Source: Gnetum montanum
Taxonomy: Eukaryota > Streptophyta > Gnetopsida > Gnetales > Gnetaceae
Assembly (NCBI GenBank): GCA_015680685.1
Contig: MNCI01010409.1
Location: 51,748-115,747 of the forward strand
Reading direction: 5' to 3'
Length of the DNA stretch: 64,000 nt
The notes under the pieces were generated by a model. That model worked only from the letters and a program-made list of their open reading frames with translations, had not been told where the DNA came from and searched no databases. Below are positions 45,111 to 57,276 of the stretch, one piece after another. The position numbers and the translations under genes were made by a program. The first letter of the stretch is position 1, and every line of letters starts with the position of its first letter.

Positions 45111-45174
45111 TAGCTACACATAGCGTAGCAACCTCATTACCTCCTGCCCGATTGCCATCCCTTGCACATTTGCT

Positions 45175-45465
45175 GCTTCTCCGCTTTGCTTTGATAGCAT
45201 GCTATCCTTTCAGCATGTCGCGCAATGGCCCGAAATGGCCTAAAACTAACATTATTGCTTTTCGCTCTGATAATGTGTCTTCCTTCAGGCATTGTTATGC
45301 AATGGCCCAAAATGGCCTAAAAGCTAGCATTTTACTTTGTTAAAGTGCTATCTCTTGTGGAAATGGCTCGAGATGGCTTAAAATGAGCATGGTTGCCTTT
45401 CGCTTTGTTAACCTATAGTCCTTTCGGCATGTCACGCAATGGCCCGAGATGGCCTAAAACTAGCA
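45175..45465 (+). repeat. Short-repeat tract of element E between protease and antisense gene
   Basis: Four degenerate units contain GCAATGGCCCGAAATGGCC followed by TAAAACTAGC-like ends (near 45222, 45300, 45355 and 45435). They resemble the GTCCG.AA.GAC..TAAACTAG words at 50370-50710 and 54400-54600 and those of F. Confidence 0.6.
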
Positions 45466-45624
45466 ATTATAAACATGAACTCCTTACACGGTATGTAAGT
45501 TAACACGAAATCAGCTTCTTTTCTGAAACTTTTTACTTTATCCAAAATCTTCATCTATTGACAATGTTTGCGAGCTCTTACAAAATTCCAACATTTCAAA
45601 AATTTAAAAGAAAATCCCATGATG

Positions 45625-48600
45625 TCATGGGTCGTTTCTATTTTCATCGCCATTGCCTGTCTCCACTTTATTCGCTTGTGCATTACTCTCCCCCACGTTG
45701 CCCCCTATCAGTTTTCCATTTCCTCCCTCCACAGGCCTTGCATCCTCATCTGGGGCCTACATTGCAAGAATGAAAAGGTTGATTAAGGCAACAAACGCAA
45801 ACTATGACATAGCATGAGTATCTACATAGTAAAGCGACTAACTTGAAAAGTACCTATGTCGGTCTCAAGAGGTATCTGGTCTAGACCAAGTCTTAGGTGA
45901 TGCCAAATCTCCTCTATCGTGATGTTTGTCCAACGGCTATCGTTAGGTTTAGCATTCGCGACGGTGACTCTCTCCCTTTCCGCAGTTTTCCATACCAGAG
46001 GTCCCAGGGAAAGACAGGCGGTTACAATCTCTCCTATAGGACGGTCTACTTTCAAGTTGAGAGATTCTATAACCTTCACCTACTCTTTGAACTTAGCGTA
46101 GGCCTCAGAAGCGTCGATTGCATTCACGAAGGCTTCATACATGAAGGCCTCCACGACAGCATCTTTGTATAGTTTTCGATGGATGTCGTTCTCTAGCTTG
46201 TACATGTGTTTGTGGTTTCTTTGATTCTGTCCCCATTCAAAAACCTTGGCATTGATATCCTTCATATCTTGACATTTCTGGGCTAGTAGGTCCATCTGCA
46301 TCTACTGTTTGACTATCTCGCGAGTAGAGTCGATGTTCTGACGAATGACAGTCCAAAATCTGGCATAGTTGTCTATGGCTTTGTGCTAGTCCTTAATGTT
46401 AGGGTTACGGTTTATGAGGAAAGCATTCCTTGACTTGAGATCCTTCACATCAACTACCAGCTCGATCTCTCTTTGCTTAGCCCTCTAGACTCGCTTCCAC
46501 AGATCTTTGTTGATGCGCTTACACTCCCAAAAGAAGCATGCAAAGTGCTAGACATACTGTAAGCCTTGTTGAAAACACGAGATACCTCGGTCACATGAGG
46601 TGAGAGTGTAGGCACAGCGCCAACTTTCATGGGTCGTGTCGGGTCCCATTTGAGCTGAGGAGTTGCGACGACACGAAAAGCGTAGCAATCACATTAACAT
46701 AGCAAAATCAACGAATTCGAAAGTTTTCAACGTAGCAAGAAAAGAGCATCTAACACTAATACCTACGCGAGTTAGGGTCTGTCTATTGAAGGTGTTTGAT
46801 CATGTCGTTGACAAGCCCCTGCATGAACATAAATTTGTCAAGGAGCTTGGCTCACGACTCCACACGAATTGGAGAAGGCTCCTCGGCCTCAGCAGTAGTA
46901 CCTACTACAGAATTAAGCCCATCAGCAATGGCCAAAATGGATTACAAAAAGGCAAGAATATCACTAAATCCACCAGCATCTGGCTATGGCCTTTCTTCTT
47001 GCTGAGGCAAGATGAAGGCTGTAGCCTTGGTGGAAGGTCCTACCAAGTCCATACAAGCCTCTTCTTCATGCGTCGGCGCCTTTCCTTTCAGGTGATGAGC
47101 ATCCTCTTTATTCAAGGAAGGTACCTCTTCATTGACAAGAGGCTCCCTAATGACCAGATCCCCTACCCTAGAAGTAGGAACTCCTTTATTCCCAACTAGG
47201 GCCCTTTCCTCTGAAATTGGGGCCCTCGCATCACCATCCATTGCCCTTGCCTTAAGGGTCGACACTTCCTCATCACCTTCTTCTTCTTCTTCCTCTACTA
47301 AAAAAACATATTTGCATTGGTTCAAAACCAACTAACTCAGACCAGATGTTACGCTATACCATCTAGCACGGCATAGCGTAGCAAACAATGGCAAAATAAA
47401 AATTACACAAAACTATTTACTAATGGGGGATTGCATCCTGTGCAGCTTAAGCCGCAGTCTTCATCCCTCTTCCTCCTCCACACAAAGGGTTTCCCTGGCT
47501 AGAGGAGGTCTATTCCTTCGCAGCTCCTTGGGTACGGTTTCGGCCATGAGACGCTCTCCCTACGTCACGCTACCGACTATAGCAAGGGACACCTCCCCCA
47601 TGTTGTCTTGACTGTGAATGCTATGAGTCATCACACCTTTGGTTGTTACAGATAGTGACTCCTTGAATACCTCTAGGAGGTCTTTGGCTCGCATGGTCCA
47701 GAGGACCTATCAAATCCAAGGCCTGGGAATCTGGTTTCGATCACGCTCGACCCAGGTTCCATCCTCTTGACCCACTAGAAACTCCGTGAAGCACTTCAGA
47801 CAGCCTATGTAGAAGGCATAGTGTATGTTGGAGCGGGACTCCTCTTTTTCATCGAGTCCCAAGATCTCACGTCACAAGACATTGCATAGGAAGTTGACCC
47901 AGTCGTAACTGGCCCCCTCCTCCATAATCTCCTGCATTATCTAGGCTTGATCGAGCCCCAAGACCTTCCCTTGGGTGAGTAGTTGGGGGAATGCATAGGC
48001 ATAGAAGGTCGGGTAAATCTCCATGGTGAGTTCGCTCTTAAGCTGATCCATGGGAAACCCCTTTTTCTCCTTGACAAGTTGCAACCACTCCTTGATGTCT
48101 CCCTTCATCAAGGTTAGCTTCTGCTTGCACCTCAACCCTATGGGGGCACCGTTGGCAGGAACATCAAACATGTTCGTAAATAGTTGGTCATTGATTTCAA
48201 TGACCACCCGCACACCCCATACGCGTGTGTGAAAACGACCTGCCTTCTTAGAAAAGGAGTTGACCAGAGAAAGCATCTCAGTGGCCAGAACGTTAGGATT
48301 TGGAGCCATGAATAGATCCATGAGCCCCGCCTTTTGGATGTTCCTGACCAGGGAAGCTGGGGCCCTCTAGTCCAACCAGCATTGACACGCTGCCACTTCG
48401 CCATATTTAAAATAAATGTTTTCTCCTTGTGTTTTTGGTGGTCACCACCGTCACCTCTTGGGGTTTCTTCTTCCCTGCAACAGTTTCCATAAAAACACAC
48501 TTAGCATGACGACACAGAAAATGCATGAACTGCGAAAGCACTTGGGCATGCACCATTTACCTTTTGACCCATCGGGTCTATATTGTACTGGGGACAATGG

Positions 48601-50039
48601 GAGTACGGTCGCCATGGCTTCTTCAACCGTGACCTGCTTGAAGGGTTGTTCCCACTCCCTATCTAGCCAACCTTTCTCCTCACATTGATGGTAGATGGTA
48701 GGAAACTTGTGTAGGTAAGTACGGTATTCCCCCTGCACTGACTGATCACGCCCGCTTGTAGGTTCTTAGCAGAAGAGAACTTCTGCAAGGCCAACTGTGT
48801 TGTAGCCAGCAGACCTACTCAGTTGTGAAGCCCCTTATCATCGATGTAGAACCTGGTGGCAAACACACATCTTTAGCATTCAGCCAATACGGCCGGTGTT
48901 GCACAACATAGTGGAGCTCGATTGCAAAACTCACTTGCCAGCATAATAGAAAGTCCCTTGTGGGTTCTGAAAGCACATCTTTATGGAATGTGCAAGGAAT
49001 AGTGTGTTGTACTGTTTAAAGCAGTTGTATTCAGGCATGTCCCAGATCCAGGCTAAATGTTTTAATTCTGTTGAGCATTGGCTGGACCCCTCTCCCTGCC
49101 TACTTGCAAATTCCCCATCAATAAAAAATCTTAGAATGCTGTGACTTACCCTAGACAACATGGCTTCTATTATGTTGGATGACTCCACCTTCTCCAAGGA
49201 GGACCAGACGATCACACTAAATCTGTTAAGAAGGAACTGCAAAAATTCCTGCGCCTCGTCTCTGAACTAGACTGGCCACTCTCCTAAATGTATTTGGGGA
49301 GGAGGGGCGTTGGCCACAAGTTTGTTCACATGACACAGGACCCCGTAGATGTCTAAGATGATTAATCTAGACCTCGGCCTTGCCCTACATGTCATAATCA
49401 GCGAATGTTAGCACCATGCATACTTAAATGTAATGTACACGCAACGTAGCAAAGTCTAGCAGTCCATGTGTATAGCGTAACATAACCCTCCATCCATGCA
49501 TAGCGTAACAAAGGTGTGAAAGCCTAGCATAGTGAAAACAAGCAAATAAGCCTAGTGTAGCAACAAAGAAACTGATGACATATTCTAATAAAACACGTGT
49601 CGCGCTACCACATCATGCATGACCTAGCCCCCCTTTTAAAATTTTTATGTTACGGCATGCTAGGGTTAGGCAACTCAAACTACCTTAGCCCTCGTGGTCA
49701 TAACAATCATGGTGGTGGCGGTTTCAGTGACCCTGCATGTAATCGTGACGCAACGTTCATACATCCATCATGACCGAGATGGTGGTGGCAATGATGCAAA
49801 GGTCAACCCGATGCAACCACATAAAATGTATATAACCGAGGATGAATGCAAAACAAATAGGATGTAAAGCAGGGGCAGAAGGTAACCAAAAGCGCAAAAT
49901 GAAAAGGTAGAGGGTACACAGTAACCTACTAGGTCAATGGTGTGCTTTTCCGCACTGCAATGCACACCTTCGATGCATGCGTCAAAGCCTTCTCCACCTC
50001 TGCAACCCTTGTAAGCGCTAGATAAGTCTTAGGAGCCAT
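45625..50039 (-). pseudogene. Intron-bearing gene on the opposite strand of element E, NIF/FCP1-like N-terminus
   Basis: Eight exons are read on the minus strand: 50039-49926, 49384-48935, 48852-48561, 48474-47421, 47294-46974, 46904-46763, 46654-45854 and 45756-45625. Introns of 69-126 bases (the first 541) begin GT and end AG. The last seven exons match those of F in order, size and junction position. Exon 1 gives MAPKTYLALTRVAEVEKAL. Exons 2-3 resemble plant NIF/FCP1-type HAD phosphatases: LIILDIYGVLC, then FLQFLLNRFSVIVWSSLEK and YNTLFLAHS. The middle matches F (MDLFMAPNPN, FHTRVWGVRVVI), as does FEWGQNQRNHKHMYKL. About a dozen stops, and a phase conflict between exons 1 and 2, show decay. 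Function is not known. Confidence 0.72.
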
Positions 50040-50191
50040 TGTCCTATGTTGCAGATTTGCACCTTTCGCTGCAAGAGTTCATCTTACCAGTTGAATAACA
50101 CAATTGCTCTGCGCTCCGAAATTGCCTTATGCTCAAATGTGGGCTTTGCACTCTTACAGGAAAAATGGCAAAATTAGCAGGGTCCAACCCC

Positions 50192-50199
50192 CATTTATA
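50192..50199 (-). promoter_or_regulatory. TATA box of the antisense gene in element E
   Basis: On the minus strand GCTATAAATGGGGG lies about 155 bases upstream of the ATG at 50039. It is outside the LTRs and points against the sense of E, so it suits the antisense gene. A (TC)n tract lies just beyond, at about 50227-50241. Confidence 0.5.
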
Positions 50200-50369
50200 G
50201 CTGTGATGACAAGGTAGGGAAACTTATCTCTCTCTCTCTCTCCGATTAATGTGAGGCACATTGTACAGCGTAGCATGCTCGCCATGACATCATAGCACTA
50301 TTAGCATTAAATCCTTGACACACTTCAAGCTAGCTATTTTCCTTCACAAAAAAAAATATTTTTTTTTTG

Positions 50370-50710
50370 GTTAAGGGTCCGAAAAGAGCTTAAACTAGTA
50401 ACCCTACCAATCGTGATATGAACGGTCTGAAAAGACCTCAAACTAAGCAACCCTAGTGCAGTTGCATCCTTGATGGTCCACAATGACATTAAACTAACAA
50501 TACCATGTGCTTGCATTAGCAGTTTTCATGTCTTCTTCCACATAGTCAATATTGCAATCTCCAGCGGTTTTATGTCCATAGTTAGTGTTTTCACATTAAC
50601 GACTCGATACTTCTCATATTCACAAAGTTTCTTATTTTGTATATTATTATTTTTCATGACATGTTGTAGTTTGGCAGTCCGAAATGACACTAAACTAGCA
50701 CTCTGACACT
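50370..50710 (+). repeat. Short-repeat tract of element E between antisense gene and RT
   Basis: Words GTCCGAAAAGAGCTTAAACTAG (near 50378), GTCTGAAAAGACCTCAAACTA (50427), GTCCACAATGACATTAAACTA (50475) and GTCCGAAATGACACTAAACTAG (50678) share one pattern. The same pattern lies downstream of integrase and in F. Confidence 0.65.
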
Positions 50711-52042
50711 TGCATATTGACAGCTACACAGCTTCACACTAGTAGTTTTACACCTCTTACAGTCCTATGCTCTTGTGCCTGGGCGATCCACCCTAATCTA
50801 AAAATGGCAAACTCGCAACCTCATCGCTACTTTGAAAATTTCCGTCACACAATGTCTCTGACAGGCACCTCTTAACTAGGCTTTCGTGTTATGATGGCAA
50901 GTCAAGCAGGAGATGGAAATCCATTGTGACCTTTCCATGTCTTTGATGATAGCAGGACCACAGGGTGAGCTTGTGAGACAGGTTAACCCCACCATGATCA
51001 ACTGGGGGTCGACCACAACTACGCTATAGCAACCTTAGAGGCATCCACAGACTGGCCAAAGCATTCAGTCAAATCTCTAGACCTAGATGTCGGGGATGTA
51101 CCTAAGGACCCTCTCATCGAGACACCTATGACCACGTCAAAGGGGGAGGTGAAAAGGTTAAAACTCAGCTCCCTCCTAGACATGAAAATGCCCAAAGATG
51201 TAGCTAAAGTTCTGCAAGATAACATTGACATCTTTGCATGGTCATACAATGACATGCCAAGTTTGGATCTACGGCTGATTCAGCACAACATTGTCCTAGA
51301 CCCACACGTGAAAGCAGTTAAGCAGAAGGCTTGTAAAATTAAGCCAGAAATTGCACTAGCCATGTGGGACGAAATCACTAACCTCTACCAAGCAGGTTTC
51401 ATCCGCATGGTCGACTATTCAGAGTGGGTGTCCAACATCGTTATGGTTTCAAATAAAATGGGAGGGATACGGATCTGTATAGACTTCCAAGATTTGAACA
51501 AGGTGACAATCAAAGATGACTTCCCACTTCCAAGCATTGACCAACTCATCGACACCACGGCTGGCCATGCTCTAGTATCCTTTATGGATGGTTTCTCCGG
51601 ATACAACCAAATTTGTATTAACCCAGAGCACCAGCTGTCCACAACTTTCATGACCCCATGTGGAACCTTCTGTTATACCATGATGCCTTTTGGGCTCAAG
51701 AATGCTGGAGCAACCTACCAGCGGGCCATGACTTACATTTTCAGTGACTACATCCTAGAAACTTTAAACAACTACATGGACGATATAGTAGTGAAGTCTA
51801 AGGAAGCAGTTGACCACTCATGCAACCTAGGGGTAGTTCTCAAATGTTGCCAAATGCACGACCTATGCCTCAATCCAAAGAAATGCATCTTTGGGGTGAA
51901 AATCGGATGCATGCTAAGGTTCGTGGTATCGGAGGCCGGAATACGGGTGGATCCCGACAAAGTCAAGGCCATCATCAACCTAGCGCCTTCCACAAACCTT
52001 AAGGAGTTACACAGTTTACAAGGTAGAGTGCAATTCATTTGA
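50711..52042 (+). pseudogene. pol: Reverse transcriptase of element E
   Basis: The frame is open for 304 codons (51128-52042). It starts upstream of the fingers (FAWSYNDMPSLD, a Tat-type word) and includes EWVSNIVMVSNKMGGIRICIDF, FMDGFSGYNQI, MPFGLKNAGATYQRAM and the active site YMDDIVVKSKE. Catalytic Asp residues are all present. RT copies the RNA into DNA in the cytoplasmic particle. The stretch 50711-51127 before it is weak and has stops, although polyprotein readings continue back to about 50990. Confidence 0.82.
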
Positions 52043-53225
52043 AGGTTTATAGCAAGGTTGACCGACAAGTTACACCCCATGCAACATCTTTTAAAGAAGG
52101 GGATTAACTTCGAATGGACGACCTAGTGTCAACAAGCCTTCGACAACCTGAAGGAGGAACTCTCACACCTCTTGACCATGCATCCACTGTAAGGGAACAA
52201 ATCCTTCTTCATCTACCTTGCCACCTTCGACACGTCTATTGCCGCACTGCTATGTCAGAAATGAGATGACGGTTTTGAGATACCGGTGTACTATCTAAGT
52301 CACGCGCTAATAGCGCATGAGGCAAGGTACAATGAGGAATTGCCTGGCCCTAGTGTTTGCACTAAAAAAGTGGCGACATTACCTATTTTGTAGCACTACC
52401 AATGTCATTTGCAAGAGCAACATACTCCGAGTTATCACTAACAACTTGTACGAAAGTAGCAGGATAGCCCGATGGAAGGTAATAACTGCAAAGTTTGACC
52501 TATGCTATATAAGCCAATCGTCGACCAAGGGTCAAGCCATAGCAACCCAACTCACGGCTTCGCCAATCGACAACCAAGCAACCATAGACCTTGAATTCTT
52601 AGATGAATATGTCAGCAATGTCCACGTCCTCTCCTCGCATTTTGAAGCCATATTACATTTCGATGGTGCATCAACCGCGCGTGGAGGTAGTGCCATTGCC
52701 ATAATCACATTCCCCTCTGGGGAAATGCATCCATCCACTTATCCATTTGCATTCTCTTGTACCAACAATGTGACAGAATATGAGGGGTTACTCAAAGGTC
52801 TCTTAACTACCCAAGCGCTATGCATACAACACTTGGCCATTCGGGGAGATTCATAATTAGTTGTGAATCAGGTCACTGAGGTCTACGCTTACAAGGCTAC
52901 ACACCTGCAACCCTACTACGATCTGGCCAAAACCCTGCTTAAGCTATTCGCAACCATAAATGTGCAACACATGCCACGTAATGAAAACACCATGATAGAC
53001 GCTTTAGCTACTCTCATGCTAAACATTCCATCACATTCTCTGGCAAACCTGCCAACCTTGATCATAGAATGCGTAGAGCCTATCATTCAGGAGGAACACG
53101 TGGCATCTGTCAGTGTTGCGGATATCCAGGAATGGTACACCAACATCAAAGCTTATCTACAGTACGACGAGCCCCCAGAAGGATTGACGTCCTCCCATAG
53201 AGATGTAATCTGCAAGTGTGCCTAG
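52043..53225 (+). pseudogene. pol: RNase H and archaeal-type RNase H of element E
   Basis: After RT, the connection and the first RNase H are degraded (SFFIYLATFDTSIAALL near 52205, VYYLSHALIAHEARY, then a frame change at about 52320). The second domain starts near 52650 with ILHFDGASTARGGSAIAI, SCTNNVTEYEGLLKGLLTTQ and IRGDS, and ends with NENTMIDALATL at about 53010. This FDGA...TEYE...GDS pattern is the archaeal-type RNase H that marks the Tat lineage. One stop follows RGDS. Confidence 0.75.
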
Positions 53226-54373
53226 CAGTATGTGCTCATGGGAAATGACACCCTATGTCGATGCTTCTATGATGGGATATTGCTGGTATGCTTGGGCAAC
53301 GAGCCAACGCAAAAGGTAGTTAATGAAGTACATGAGGGGTTGTGCAGTGGACACATAGCACCTAGGGCTATGGCTACCAAAATCAGGTGCCTAGGGTACT
53401 ACTGGCCCCACATGGAATGTGACTGTCTATCGAGAGTTAAAACATGTGACACGTGCCAAAGATATGCAAATCTCATACACATAATGCCTACAGACCTATA
53501 CCCAACGTAAATAATGTGGCCCTTCCAACGATAGTAATTAGACTTCATAGGGCCTATCACGCCTAAGTTCTCCATAGGGCATAGCGTCATTATCATCGCC
53601 ACTGAGTATTTTACCAAGTGGGTGGAGGCTATTCCTCTAAGAAAGACGACATCATAGCAAATTTGCCATTTCATCCTCGATAACATCGTAACGAGGTTTG
53701 GGCTTCCAATGACTATTGTGACTGACAATGGGCCATAGTTTAGTAGTATGGAAACCTGAACCTTCTATAGAAATTTAGGCATTAAAAAATCATTTTCTTC
53801 CCCTTACTATCTGCAGGCGAACGGGCAGGCAGAGGCTACAAATAAGTCCATCATCAACTTACTGAAGCTGATGCTTAACAAAAGCAAGAGGCGTTGGCAT
53901 GAGCAAATCCTCTATGTCCTGTGGGCATACCGAACGACGTGTAGAACTACAATAAGTAAGACCCCTTACAGTATCATTTATAGATCTGAAGCTATATTGC
54001 CTCTTGATTTGCAGGTACAATCCCTCTGGATAATCCTTGCGGATGTTGTAAGCAAAGCCCGGAATAGCGAGTCGCAAATCATCGACCTCGACTCGGTGGA
54101 GGAGGAACATGTGCAGATGTTGAAATGCACCGAGCACTACCAAAGCAAGTAGCAACAGAAGCACTGTGTAGACCTGCATCGATGGCTAGTGCAGAAGGGA
54201 GACCTCGTCCTCAAGGCCACTGTGAACATGTGAGCAAATTCTCAACCAACTGAGAAGGCCCTTACATGGTTACTGAAGCCTTTGGGAATGGAGCCTTCAA
54301 GCTGGCGGACATGGATGGCAACAAGTTCACCAACCCAGTGAATCACTCATACCTCAAGCTGTACTACGCCTAA
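53226..54373 (+). pseudogene. pol: Integrase of element E
   Basis: The finger has HEGLCSGHIAPRAM and CDTCQRYAN (53330-53470). The core keeps all three catalytic acids in LDFIGPI, VTDNGP and NGQAEATN, followed by LLKLMLNKSKRRWHEQILYVLWAYRT in the open piece 53871-54152, split between fields of stops. The C-terminal part reads KGDLVLKATVN and ends in a shifted frame near 54370 (the NHSYLKLYYA region). There is no chromodomain. Six or more stops occur, so it is dead, though its core is the best kept with that of B. Confidence 0.76.
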
Positions 54374-54600
54374 AGTGCTATAGTAGCGGCATCGAGCATC
54401 GTCCGCTACTACGTTAAATTGGCATCAGCACCGAGCAGCGTCTGCAATGACGATAAACTAGCAGCATTGGGCATTGTTCGCCACGATAATAAACTGGCAT
54501 GTACGAATTGCTGGGACCTTAAACTAGTACAATGGTCTACTGAGACCCTAAACTGACACACTGTCTACCAAGACCTTAAACTGGGTTTGCTTCGTATCCT
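54374..54600 (+). repeat. Short-repeat tract of element E downstream of integrase
   Basis: Words such as GTCTGCAATGACGATAAACTAG (near 54440), GACCTTAAACTAG, GACCCTAAACTGA and GACCTTAAACTGG recur six times. The pattern equals that in F at 36738-36792. Confidence 0.65.
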
Positions 54601-55635
54601 CAGCATGCACTAGCACCAGACACACATCAAGCAAGCGAGCGCGATGCCAACGTGTGGGTGGATCATTGCGGATCCAGAACGTGGTTCATGATGCACTAGG
54701 AACATGGTCTAGAGCATGCATGGTGTCATCACCCTAAGCATCATGCTGACTCTCCAAAGATGCCATACGACATCACACTGGCCCTCCGAACCTCCCGTCG
54801 CCACGGCTCATTGCCTTGACGGTGGTTCTGGGGCTAGTTCCTGCATCTGGAGCGCTAGTAGTATTGTGGCATAGCCACAATACTGTAGCTCTAGCTCCCT
54901 GTCAACATCTGGGTTTGCATGACATTTGCTATATGGTAGCTGACCCTATGGTTAAACTAGGAATGCAAACCCCTGGCAGGGATTCCAGGGCATCTGCACC
55001 CACAGCAACTCCTGGCGTCTCCAGGACCAGTCCCTTCACACCAGGTGCTGCCAAGGTTGTTGCTAGCCTTCCTACTTGGGATGTCACATGCCAATGATGA
55101 CGCCCAAGAGTGACAATAATGCCAGCAGCTAGTAAGACCTTTACCCTCGCAAGCGCATCTCTCCACAGTGGCAAATGCTACTGCATCACAAAGCGAGTGC
55201 CTTGGCTAGCTTGGCTACTATAGAGTGCAAACTCCCATGGTTCATGTAACATAGCTCGCCACTTGGAAAACACTATCAAAAGTTCCATGACATGCATAAC
55301 ACAGCTCACCACATGGAACGCATTTGTAGGTAGGTCAAAACCTTCCACGGATGTAATGCAACTCATTTCGTGAAGAAAACACTTGCCCTTCAAGAGGTTG
55401 AAGAATAGCGCTAGCCAAAGATGAAAACATGGATGAGTCACTCAAAGCACTCCGATGAGGGACTCTGCTAAACATCATGTTCGCTCTCTGCCTTAGCCTC
55501 TGCAAAACTAATGTAACAATTTGAAGTACGGCCAAGAGACGTCTCGGCATTCACTAAGCGATAACCTTGGCATTTCGCCTACTGTGGTGTTTCGTATTCT
55601 TTGCCAACGTCTATTGAGCTTGTTCTCCATATGTT
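54601..55635 (+). other. 3' tail of element E
   Basis: Non-coding between the repeat tract and the polypurine tract. A perfect hairpin, AGTATTGTGGC (54860-54870), loop ATA, GCCACAATACT (54874-54884), lies in a copy-like TAGCTCTAG context. Words around GCTCACCACATGGAA recur near 55255 and 55310. No gene is seen. Confidence 0.5.
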
Positions 55636-55650
55636 GACAAAAGGGACCAA
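55636..55650 (+). promoter_or_regulatory. Polypurine tract of element E
   Basis: GACAAAAGGGACCAA lies directly against the 3' LTR start TGAAACACC. F has CAAAGAGGGGCCAA in the same position. Confidence 0.6.
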
Positions 55651-57276
55651 TGAAACACCCCAAAAAATTATGAGGTCACTCTTGCTTTGATAGGCCTCAT
55701 AATTCGCACGCCGGCATGGCAGTTTGTTAGGAGGAGAATGCCCTAAGCTCAAGCTGATTAGTTTGGAAAATTTTCTACTTTGGGCATGAATAGGCTCCAT
55801 GGGTCATCTTGCCTATTCATCCAAGTAGCTTGCCCGGTTGACAGCCTACTCAGAAATGACGCGTGGGGTTGGTAGCAGCACTCTGGGTGCGCAAAATAGT
55901 TCAACAAGTTTTCTAAGTCGCGAAGTTCGCTACACCTCTCTATGTAATGTAGCAAGCTTTAGAAGACGATTGTAGAACAAAGTGCTATGCTACGCTACGC
56001 CACGCGACGTAGCGTAGCAAGGTAACAGCTCCACAAGCTAATCCCTTCACCCAATTTCAGGTCCTTCAACAATGTTCTTTTTCATCAGGAAGCAGTGAAC
56101 CATGTCTGCTACTACGTTATGCTGAGCTACATGGCGCAAGAAGGTGTAGAAATCCTATGGAAGGAACAGAAGGCGGCTCAAAGGGCAGAATCAGAAAACT
56201 TGTAAGTCTCGCAACGTAGGAAGTAAAGTTTGCAAACCAACGAAGTCTTTTCGACCAAGTCCATTTGCTATGCTATGCTACGCTACGTAGTGTAGCAAGC
56301 AAGCGACATGCATAATATAGCAAAGCACATGACAAGGTGCTACAATTACACCAAGCACATTACACTATAACGAATAGCAAGGCATGTGGGTGGTTGCGCA
56401 ACATCAATGCACTTCATCTAATTGAACCATTGGCATATGTTTCCAGATGCTGATGGCGTAGTTATGGCATGGTAGACCTGCAGTTATGGCATGACAAACT
56501 CACAGTCACAATGGTCTTGCAGATCCAACGATCACACGTGGCACGTGTGGCGCCAGTAAGTCAATGGAATTCCAGGGCACATGGCATTCAAACCATCCCT
56601 TTCATGTGCCCTCGGCCCTATAAATACCCTGACAAGCAACACTCAAAGCTCTCTTCTTTTCAGCTTCTGCTTCTGACTCTAGCTTTTGATTTGAGAGTTC
56701 TGATTCTGCCTCTAATTTGGCTTCTAATTCTGATTCCGGTTCTGCTTTTGGTTCAGCGTCAAGCATTGTAAGCTTTCTGTTCGACATTGTGAACAGTAAG
56801 CATCCCCAGTTGGCACTCCATTCTATTCCTTTTTTATCACCTTGGTAGAATCCCTATGTTGTCAGCTCCAAAGTTTGTGCCTGGGTGCATAACTCGCCTA
56901 CATACACCTTGGTTATTTTCGGGATCTCTACACTCCGTTGCATTGTGCAATCGACTGTATCCACTTTGACAGAGTAGATTTGTAGCTTTGGAGCAGTGCA
57001 CTTTTCTAACTGTATTTTACTTTGTTTCCTGCCTATCATTGCATATTGCACTACTTTTTTGCTTTATTTATTCTCATGCATTTTCTCGCATCACTTTACA
57101 TTTTTCGTCCTCGCTTCTAAAAATATATGTTGCAAAAGGCTATATAGACACCGATTTAAGTCCCTATCTGATCGACCAGACCAGTTAGGGTGCCTCGTGT
57201 CCGCACACACCTAGCACGGCCCTCCTACGGGCACAGGGTCAGAAATGTTGTGTCCGCTGACCCATCGATCTTTGCA
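55651..57276 (+). repeat. 3' LTR of element E
   Basis: It begins TGAAACACCCC and ends GATCTTTGCA, matching the 5' LTR end GATCGCTACA after a short deletion. TATAAATA at 56619-56626. Element D resumes at 57277. Confidence 0.85.

Larger units (their letters stand above)
26309..57276 (+). mobile_element. Element E: very large Tat-like element with an antisense gene, split by element F
   Basis: LTRs at 26309-27975 and 55651-57276 bound an element of about 18.3 kb once F is removed. In order it has a primer site, a leader repeat, gag, protease, a short-repeat tract, an opposite-strand gene, a second repeat tract, RT, RNase H, archaeal-type RNase H, integrase, a third repeat tract, a tail and a polypurine tract. 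The double RNase H is the mark of the Tat lineage. The possible target copies GAATG and CAGTG match at three of five bases only, but the flanking D sequence continues across the insertion. Confidence 0.85.

Noticed and set aside
49393-49395. ATG at 49395 as the start of the E antisense gene
   Set aside because: It lies at an AG acceptor (ACATGTAG), and a TATA box with an ATG exon upstream at 50039 fits better, although the phase between exons 1 and 2 is off in this decayed copy.
45110-50990. The antisense gene block as a separate, later insertion into E
   Set aside because: No terminal repeats or target copy found at its edges, and F carries the same block between related repeat words. Not fully excluded.
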